This document shows, piece by piece, positions 57,094-64,000 of a stretch of DNA of 64,000 nt (the stretch's first letter is position 1; the number at the start of each line of letters is the position of its first letter). The position numbers were made by a program, and so were the translations under genes. The stretch is from NCBI RefSeq assembly GCF_001761485.1, contig NC_090775.1:1798001-1862000 (forward strand), given 5' to 3'. The notes under the pieces were generated by a model. It did no database searches and was not told where the DNA came from. It worked only from the letters and a program-made list of their open reading frames with translations. The stretch is from Yarrowia lipolytica (Eukaryota > Ascomycota > Dipodascomycetes > Dipodascales).

Positions 57094-59243
57094 ATGTCTT
57101 TCGCAACGTCAGAGTGGGTCCAGAAGGAATTGGGCACCATTCGAGGACTGGTGGATGACAACACGGACGACTTTTCCTATGCTGCTCGACGAGATTTGGA
57201 ATGGATTAACGAACACATGGATGATGTCCTAGACACACGATTTAGGTGAGTACTTTGGAGGGGGTGAGAGGGAGTTCAGTATGATGCCGGGTGATGAAGG
57301 GCGCATTTTTCGGAGAGCTGTGACGAAAGGGGCTCTTTGTGTTCCGTTCGTTCAGAGACCCCCACAATCCATTCTGGACAGGAGTTGATCTGTTGGCAAT
57401 GGAGTCTTACTAACACAGCTTATCAACATTGCTACAGACTCCAGGACGTCTCAAGGGCGCTCCTTCTCCCCGAAAAGCCCGTCTGATGGCTAGAGCGCCT
57501 CAGAGTGGACCTCTGTCGCCCAAGAGCATGAACTCCATGAACAGCGGCTTCCGAAAGGCCGTGGCTCGAGAATTGGAGTACTCCAACAAACCGAACAATC
57601 GCGGCTCGAGATTGAAAGATCGCTCGGTTCCTAGCACAAACCCATCGGCTTCTGCCTCTGCCGTCACCATCTTCTCCGACGGTTCACCTGATGCATCTTT
57701 CCATTCCGCCGAGGATGTCACAGAGACTAGTGTCGCAAACAACAACATTGATACCAACAACACCGACAACATGAGTGAACAACCCTCTGATCACACAGAG
57801 CACGTCATTGCCGACACAAATACACTGCAGGTAGAGAAACACGAGCTTCCTGTACATGAGCTTCCCGTTCGTGAGCTTCCCGTTCATGAGCTTCCCGTTC
57901 ATGAGCTTCCTGTTCCTCCTCAGATGGAGCCCGAGTCTGAGTTTACTTTCACATCGCTTCCTCCTCGGGAGCCTTTGACCGCTAAAACTCCAGGTTCAGA
58001 CACCGTCAAGCCCTCAGCCACCTCGCTACGAGTCCAGAGAATCCGTCAACATCTCGAAAAGTCGTCCGGAGCAAAGTTCTCCTCCATGATCATAGATGGA
58101 GACGATGACTTTACCAAGAGTGCCGCTATCGGCGAAGTGGAGCCTTCTGACAAGAACGTTGCCCCTGCTGCTACTTCTGTCCCTGCAGTTACTCACATTG
58201 CTGCACCTACTCAAACTAGCCGTCAGCTCAACTCACCCATCAAGCTGCGAAACCCTCACACCGGTTCTCCTTCCAAGATCGGATCGCTCTACCCTCCCAT
58301 TTCACCTTCGAAAAGCTCAAACATCTCTTCCAAGGAAAACTCACATGGACACTTCTTTTCTGGTGCTATTCGAAGAGCCAAGATGCTCCTATTCCAGGAC
58401 GACAAGAAGGAGAATGTCCCGCAGCATCCCCACACACCCAAGCAGCCCCCAGCCAATCTTTCGCGGCTCATGGCTCCTACAGCTTCTTCCAGTGCTCGAT
58501 CACCAACCCGGTCTCCTACTCGGTCTCCCAGTAAGCTGTACCCCGAGATTCGGTCGCCCACAAAGATCCCCGAGCCTCGACAGCCTGCATCTCCCACCCG
58601 AATTGCTTCCCCCGTCCGGGTGGCCAGTGGAGCCTCATCTGTGGCGTCACTCGACATTGGAACACCCCGTGTGTTGAGACAGCCTAGTGTCAAGGCTTCC
58701 ACAAACTCCCGAACATCTCGGGTGCCAGTCCCAAAAGCTGCTGAGCGGTTCACCAGACGACAGGCCGAGATCCGGGCCAAGGAACAGGAGACCAAGGAGA
58801 AGGAGGAACGAGCTGCTGCCGAGCGAGAAAAGGAGCAGCTTGAAATGCGAGAGCTTGCCCGACAGGAGCGGGAGCGCAAGGAGGCTGCTGCTGTAGCTGA
58901 GCGAGAACAACAGCGTCTCTTGGCTGCTGCCGAAGAACAGCGACGACGTCAGGCTGCTGCCGAGAAAGAGGCACAACTGGAGAGGGAACGGAAGGAGCGT
59001 TCCGAGCGGGCTCAGCGAGCTCGACGAGAACGACTCATTCGAGAGCGCCAGGAGCGTCTCGAGAAAGAGCGAATGGAGAGAGAGCTGAAAGAGAGAGAGG
59101 AAAGAGAGGAGCAGGAGCGAGAGGAAAGAGAGGAGCAGGAACGCCTTGAGCGTGAGCGACTTGAGCAGGAGCGAATCCAAGAAGAGCTTCTCGAGGAGGC
59201 CCGACTGGAGTCCATGCGATTGGAGAAGGAGAACATGCTTCGT

Positions 59244-59277
<34 letters not shown>

Positions 59278-60182
59278 GACAGTCTAGAAAGCGATCTTCT
59301 TCTGTTGGTGATGAGGAGCAACAGCAGTCACAGAAGGTGCATCTTTCCAATATGCGAAAGCCTCTAAGCTCGTCTACTCGAGTTTCTCAGAACCATCGAG
59401 TATCCTCTTCTATCATGGACTCGCCTCTTAACAAGCCCACCGGTTCATTAATGCGACAGTCGTTGCAGCGACAGTACAAGACCGGCCAGATGGGCCAGAT
59501 GGCTCACTCTCGATTTGGCAAAGCTGTTGAGGGTGTTATGATTTCCAACGACACCATCAAGTTTGGATCTTCATCCACTAACGCTGCCACTGCAACTTCT
59601 TCATCGACTGCCGCTGCTGCCGCCGCCGCTGCTGTTGCTGCCCCTCCCACTATCACGTCAGGTTCAGGTGTTGCTACACCTCTGAAGCGAGTGGGACCCA
59701 ACCGGCCTCTTCACACCACTCCCCAGCAATTCCGATCGCAGCGAACTGGTGCTTTCTCTTCGTCCATGTCGTTTCAGGCCAAGCTGTTCAAACAACCTTC
59801 CTCCTCCACAGCACCTACCCCCGTGGCTTCTTCTATGGGTTCCACTTTAGTGTCCGACCCCATTACCCCTGCAGCTTCTCATGTGCCCGTGACTCAGTTG
59901 CCCGAAATCAACTCCGACTCTGAGGATGACGAAGGAGACGGAATTCTGCGAGACTGGGCCAACTCGCCCGAGCTGCGATCGCTGTTGCTGCGACAGCAGG
60001 TGATGGATCCCGACCGAATCTTCGGCCCGCTGCCACCTCTTCAGATGGAAGAGATTTTTGGCAATTCCAATAACGCTCGGGCAGCAAAGTTCCGAGGCCG
60101 AAGCTCCTCCGCCAACTGGTCTCGAGATCAGCTTTCCCAGTTCGAAATCGACTCGTACAGCGAGCAGATGGGCTACAAATAA
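57094..60182 (+). CDS. SLI15: INCENP/SLI15, chromosomal passenger complex scaffold, two exons
   Basis: Exon 1 is 57094-57245 and exon 2 is 57419-60182; the product is 971 aa. The 173-nt intron (GTGAGT...ACTAACACAG) splits codon 51 and fuses DDVLDTRF to SLSTLLQTPGRLKG. INCENP anchors Aurora B (Ipl1) with Survivin/Bir1 and Borealin. The N-terminal helix region (residues 1-50) fits the Bir1/Borealin-binding module. Then come Ser/Pro-rich sequence with candidate Cdk sites, a tandem HELPV pentapeptide array (near residues 192-216), a long Arg/Glu/Lys-rich single helix (about 492-669), a Gln run and an Ala run. Near 890-925 lies the IN-box: RDWANSPELRSLLLRQQ followed by DPDRIFG, the Aurora-binding and activating segment. 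The protein ends 45 residues later. The gene would be missed without the intron because exon 2 has no early ATG. Confidence 0.9.
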
Positions 60183-62183
60183 GCACCATACTAACCCAAG
60201 TAGCTACATAAGACAATCTATGAATACCCTTTAAGAAATTAATAGGCATGGCTTTCTTGGTTAATCTACAAGTACAAGTACTATATATACAAGTGCTTGT
60301 ACTTTGAATCATTCTCGTTGGTCGGTGACTCACCTTGTCTATGTGTATGGTGTTTAGGCGTTGTACTTGTACTTGCAAGTACACATCTGGGAGTGGTGAA
60401 AAATTGCACAAATTCCAGATCGAAACAGAACAAGTACAAGTGCAAGTACTTGTATTTCACTTATTACTTCAATGTCTCCATTGATATACAATATCTCCAT
60501 TGATATTTTGTCTTCATATTTTCGGACATCTTTGTCAGTCAGTGTTCGTATTATAAAGCTAAAATGCATTAGGCTTACATGAACCTGGAATTATTTCTGA
60601 ATAAAAGGGGAGGCTGGCGAGGTTGCCGAATTAGGAATTGCACAACCTTAAATAATACTTTGCTAATTGTATCAAAAATAAATCAAAAATAAGCTCGTTT
60701 TCCACCTCCTTTTAAATAAATTAAAACTTGAAATTGTGGATTCAAGATGTTACTGTACGTTCTGTACAAAGTTACCAAACGATATACCAAACATGTCACA
60801 GTTACAAGGTCATCCCCATCAATGATTTGGTCTACATCGCACTCAAATATTCAGTCTCACAATTTGGATGAGACTCTATGGTCCATGATGTATTGTCCCC
60901 AGAGGTTCAGCTCAGTGATTACACTCTCTTGTTTTATAATCTAAAGGTTCGGCTCGTGTGCATCCTCATAATGAGGTTCCACGCCTACATCCTTTCTGAT
61001 CCTTTCTGATCGATGGATCTCCGACTGCTAATGGCTCTCACTGGCTTCGCAACACTTACTGGGCTCTTGGATGCCAGTATGGCGGCTCTATGGCTCTCAT
61101 CAGCTTCCGTTGCTCTCATTGGCATAACACTTCCTTCTTACGCTAGTAACATAGCTCAGGCCAATGTTCTCAAGGTGGAGTTTCACCATAAACGGCGACT
61201 TTTCAGAATTATCTTAGTGTTACTTTGTCGACATTTTTCAATCGGCCGCTCTAGTTCTGGATCGTTGTGGCTCAGACTGGGTCTTTGCTCTGGCGGGCAG
61301 GAATGTTGGACACAAACGCTTTGCTCCGTGGCGGTCTTTGCAGACGCTCATGCTTAGGCAGAACAAGCTGGTGTTGAAGGTAATACCCGGTGGGGTAATA
61401 CCTGGCTAATTCCTCACATATGATGAGATGCCACCACATAGTGATGAGAGGAATCAGCTGGGTCGTAGACGAGATGTCCATCCTGTAGATAGTTTTATCC
61501 ACTGATCTAGAATCTCTTTTCTGGTGAATGAGCAAGCACACACCCTTCTGGTGTGTGCTACTATCGGAACGCCGTGTCCCTAGAAGTGGGTTGTAAGTTG
61601 TTAATTAACTATATCACATCAATAATACTTATGATCTTCAATAGCTGGAAGGGGTTTGGATCGTGTATCAGCTCTTCTCTTAACCGTATCCTGGTGTGCC
61701 GATACAAGTACAAGTACAATGTACTTGTATAATCACAGTGGTCAAATCATGTTCTGATGAATAAAAAGAAAATTGATATAACAAAAACAAACACGACTTA
61801 CATATCCCTTGCTGGGAGGCCTGCGATAACCAGACTCTTCTCTCTCTATCAGAGAGACTCACAGGAGAGTCCCCGCACCCTAGTGGAGGATTCAACTGAG
61901 CCCACCATCAGGTTAACCAAATTCAGCTGAGTGAATTTGTCCATCAGAATTGAAACTAGTGGTTCTTCACCCATGTCAAGGTTTTCTATTCTACATTTTC
62001 CAATAGCCAATCTGAAAGCCGGATACAAGTACATACAGTGCAGTACTACTTGTACTTGTACGACTACAAAAAAGACCAAAATGAGGATAATGACACGTAG
62101 ATATGGAAATTTACCTCAGAATTACAAGTACAAGTTCTACGCGGTTAAACTACTTTACTCGAGTCAGCACGATATAGTAATTA
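60183..62183. other. Gene-poor right arm: short repeats and possible element relics
   Basis: No convincing gene. ACAAGT/ACTTGT hexamer runs occur at 60266-60281, 60361-60384, 60430-60454, 61704-61729, 62025-62065 and 62124-62135. A repeat shared with the end of the window is at 60861-60977. A tandem decamer CCTTTCTGAT lies at 60991-61010. Between 61010 and 61540 the base composition rises and open frames appear on both strands (one 114 aa plus, one 89 aa minus), which could be worn remnants of a coding element; I recognise no domain. Confidence 0.5.
60861..60977. repeat. Diverged dispersed repeat, copy A
   Basis: About 117 bases that align over their whole length with 63883-64000, including an exact 18-base shared core CCCCAGAGGTTCAGCTCA, and ATGGTCCAT, AAAGGTTCGG and CATCCTC in the same order. 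Identity is roughly three quarters by eye. Same orientation as copy B. Confidence 0.8.
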
Positions 62184-62429
62184 ATGTCAAGCTTCTTTGA
62201 AAGTGACCTAGAACCCTGGGTCACCCCAAAGATCCAAAAAGATCAGATAAAATCAGAGCATATCAGAAAATGTCTGGCAAAATTTATTCCAACAATTTCG
62301 AGTCAAATGAAATCTAATTCAATCACCAAAAAACAGCTCATCGCCTATATTCGCAAAGTTTCGATAATTATGCACCCCATGCATTATCTCAACCTTATAT
62401 TGACAATAGTGGTGATATGTATTCAGTAG
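62184..62429 (+). CDS. Small orphan ORF, 81 aa, doubtful
   Basis: An ATG-initiated frame in AT-rich sequence. The product is Lys/Ile/Ser-rich with a hydrophobic C-terminal stretch (YLNLILTIVVICIQ) that could be a membrane anchor. I recognise no family. Codon use is unlike the surrounding genes (AAA, ATT and TCA in place of AAG, ATC and TCT). It may be chance or a fragment of a mobile element. Confidence 0.2.
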   Translation: MSSFFESDLEPWVTPKIQKDQIKSEHIRKCLAKFIPTISSQMKSNSITKKQLIAYIRKVSIIMHPMHYLNLILTIVVICIQ

Positions 62430-62595
62430 AATATATACAATATATAAAGGATAACGATTATGTGTTGGGAATAGGAACCTTTATTTTATATGTTTTCTTC
62501 CTATTAGGGTAAAACGGCTAACAAAACATACAATTTTAAGGTGAAGAGCCGCAACAATATACCACAATGTCTATATACATCCCCACCTTCTGAAG

Positions 62596-63320
62596 ATGTT
62601 TGTGGCCTTCTATTCTTCTTCCTCATCTCTCCTCAATTCACGAAATCATCTACTTCATCATTCACGACACTTTTACGATTATATTACGACACATCTTCTA
62701 CGACTAGATGAACGGGCATCGACTCAGTCCTCTCCATTCATTTCAGGTGGGCTTTTCGGTGAGTTTTCACGATCTCTAGCTCTTTGTGTCTGCGTCACTT
62801 CAAGTGAGCAGTCAAAGATGCATGTGCGGATTCCATTGAAAACTCTAGAGCGATACTAACACAGCGGAAGGTAGCCTTGGTTCCCCTCCATTTGGCACAT
62901 AGTGCCGGTGGAGGACCCACTCTGTAAGGAGGTTACAGAGCCAGGGCCGGCCAGGAGGTGATGCAGCGTTGGGGTGGTGGAAAGTTCCTCCCAAGGCCCT
63001 ATAGAGCAGCCTCGTGTCCGTTCCTTGGAGTCTACCCGGATCAGGGTCGTCTCAGCTTCTTCTGGCAGTTTTGAATAGGAAGAAACGTCGTGAGACTCGA
63101 TTGGGAAGGGGTGTCCCCATCCCTCTAGTGTCTCAATTTCCTTTACACAAGATTGCTCGAGGCGGTGGATTCTGCCGGACCTCCGGAAACCGGAATCTGG
63201 CGGAGATGCCACTTTTCTTACCCTTGGACCACGCCCCCCAACCTCACGTGGTCAAGGTCTGACGCTTCTTTCCAGTGATGCAAGTAAGTCTCGGGTGCCC
63301 CCCAGTGCTCTTTTTTTTTT
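62596..63320 (+). ncRNA. Candidate spliced structured RNA locus, family unknown
   Basis: A canonical donor GTGAGT at 62759 and the strongest acceptor in the window, ATACTAACACAG ending at 62864, would define a 106-nt intron. No known protein results: of the two forward ATGs upstream, one (62596) gives about 67 residues after splicing and the other (62708) about 37, neither resembling a family. The downstream 390 bases are G+C-rich and can fold: CTCTGTAA/TTACAGAG closes a 5-base loop near 62910-62940, GTCTCA/TGAGAC encloses TTCTTC/GAAGAA near 63045-63105, and CCTTGGACCACG pairs with CGTGGTCAAGG near 63220-63258. A T10 tract follows at 63311-63320. I do not recognise the RNA. The alternative is a decayed coding relic on the minus strand. 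Confidence 0.35.
63311..63320 (+). terminator. T10 tract, possible Pol III terminator
   Basis: Ten consecutive T's about 50 bases after the last hairpin of the candidate RNA. Long T runs terminate RNA polymerase III, but a chance run cannot be excluded. Confidence 0.35.
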
Positions 63321-63330
63321 CTTTCGGGTG

Positions 63331-63392
63331 TTGGCTCTATTAGTGGTGTTGGCTCTTTTTGCGGTGTTGGCTCTTGTTGGGATGTTGGCTCT
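63331..63392. repeat. 18-bp period tandem repeat (TTGGCTCT core), four copies
   Basis: TTGGCTCT occurs at 63331-63338, 63349-63356, 63367-63374 and 63385-63392, exactly 18 bases apart, with GGTG before most copies. On the minus strand the period is six codons and would read as repeats of EPTPxx in a frame without an ATG. Confidence 0.85.
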
Positions 63393-63882
63393 TTTTCAGT
63401 GCACAAAACACGATGTCTGTTGTGTAGTGGGGTGTCGGATTATTGCGGTGTGGGCTGCTCAGTGAATTTTTCACTACTTTTTTATTTGCGCGTCAAGCAC
63501 AACGGGGGACTGGCTGCCCTGGTGAGACCAAACCCATGACTAGCGTCGAAACATCAACAGTGGGGGCTGTTGGTGTTCGGCAGCCCACTAGTCAATAAAC
63601 TTCGACTAATTTTCGAAGTATCAAGTAGTGGGGGGCTGCTTGGGTACTTTGAAAATAGTTCGTACAGTATATATATTAGGGAATTATATAGCAATATAAG
63701 AAAATATGGAGTATAAAAGGAGGATTTTCCAAGTTTTTTCCCATAAGATGAACAATATATTACCGAATCAGGAAATTTTCATTGTACTCTTTCGTAGACC
63801 TTTAAGAAGTGAAGCTACTTGCATTCCATGCTACTTATCTACAATTCAGCACAACCACTTTTACAGAAACACTACAGATGAT
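63393..63882. other. Right-edge spacer
   Basis: No recognisable gene. It contains a short hairpin CTTCG...CGAAG near 63600-63620, GGGGGCTG words, and an AT-rich stretch from 63660 leading into repeat copy B. Confidence 0.5.
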
Positions 63883-64000
63883 AATTTGGGTGGGACTTCA
63901 TGGTCCATAATATATTAACCCCAGAGGTTCAGCTCACCGCTTACATCCTCTTTTCTATAGACTAAAAGGTTCGGTATAGTCTACATCCTCGTGTCGAGGT
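63883..64000. repeat. Diverged dispersed repeat, copy B (runs off the window)
   Basis: Counterpart of 60861-60977, in the same orientation. The match is still going at the last base of the window, so the repeat probably continues beyond it. No terminal repeat or target-site duplication could be defined. Confidence 0.8.

Noticed and set aside
62856-63212. 118-aa minus-strand frame over the structured locus as a protein gene
   Set aside because: No ATG at its start and no recognised domain. Kept only as an alternative explanation in the findings.
62865-63260. Assignment of the structured locus to RNase P, RNase MRP, SRP or U3 RNA
   Set aside because: Isolated words resemble RNase P/MRP conserved region I, but no partner for the long-range P4 helix was found. 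SRP helix 8 and U3 box A/C' words are absent.

Overview
The window looks like nuclear chromosomal DNA of a budding yeast of the Yarrowia clade, most likely Yarrowia lipolytica. Three things point there. First, five spliced genes and one unexplained locus all use the donor GTGAGT and an acceptor in which the branch site is fused to the splice site (CTAAC-N-CAG). Second, arginine is written mostly as CGA, and coding sequence is clearly richer in G+C than the spacers. Third, gene density is low: 15 protein genes and one tRNA in 64 kb, with spacers of 2 to 4 kb. I see no operons, no CRISPR array, no rDNA and no intact transposon.

Layout, left to right: NSR1-like nucleolin (+, 819-2087); TIS11/CTH2-type CCCH zinc-finger protein (+, 4333-5520); NUP188 nucleoporin (-, 6146-10895, two exons); IPP1 inorganic pyrophosphatase (-, 11596-12459); tRNA-His(GUG) (-, 13396-13467); UBA-domain RUP1-like protein (+, 14277-16163); VHT1/SEO1-type permease (+, 17279-19081); STE11 MAPKKK (-, 19436-22270); NIPA-family Mg2+ transporter (-, 24718-25905); DH-domain RhoGEF split by a 745-nt intron (+, 29613-33420); Zn2Cys6 transcription factor (-, 34449-37733); SSD1 translational repressor (+, 40131-43834, two exons); DHA1 drug:H+ antiporter (+, 44977-46581); a transcription-factor-like protein with no DNA-binding domain (-, 46729-47913); RPA190, the largest Pol I subunit (-, 49795-54727, two exons); SLI15/INCENP (+, 57094-60182, two exons). 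The last 3.8 kb is gene-poor and holds repeats, a small orphan ORF and an unexplained structured, apparently spliced locus.

These are mostly independent housekeeping and signalling genes, not a cluster. Some functional echoes exist. NSR1 and RPA190 both serve ribosome production and both have A/T-rich RRPE-like promoter words. TIS11 and SSD1 are both post-transcriptional regulators that bind mRNA. STE11, the RhoGEF and SSD1 all belong to polarity or cell-wall signalling.

I did not find a clear new multi-gene system. The items most worth following up are the structured locus with a canonical intron signal and a T10 tract (about 62596-63320), the diverged repeat pair at 60861-60977 and 63883-64000, the enrichment of CTAC(AA/TT)GTAG decamers and ACAAGT hexamers in spacers, and the UAUUUAU elements on both sides of the TIS11 coding sequence.
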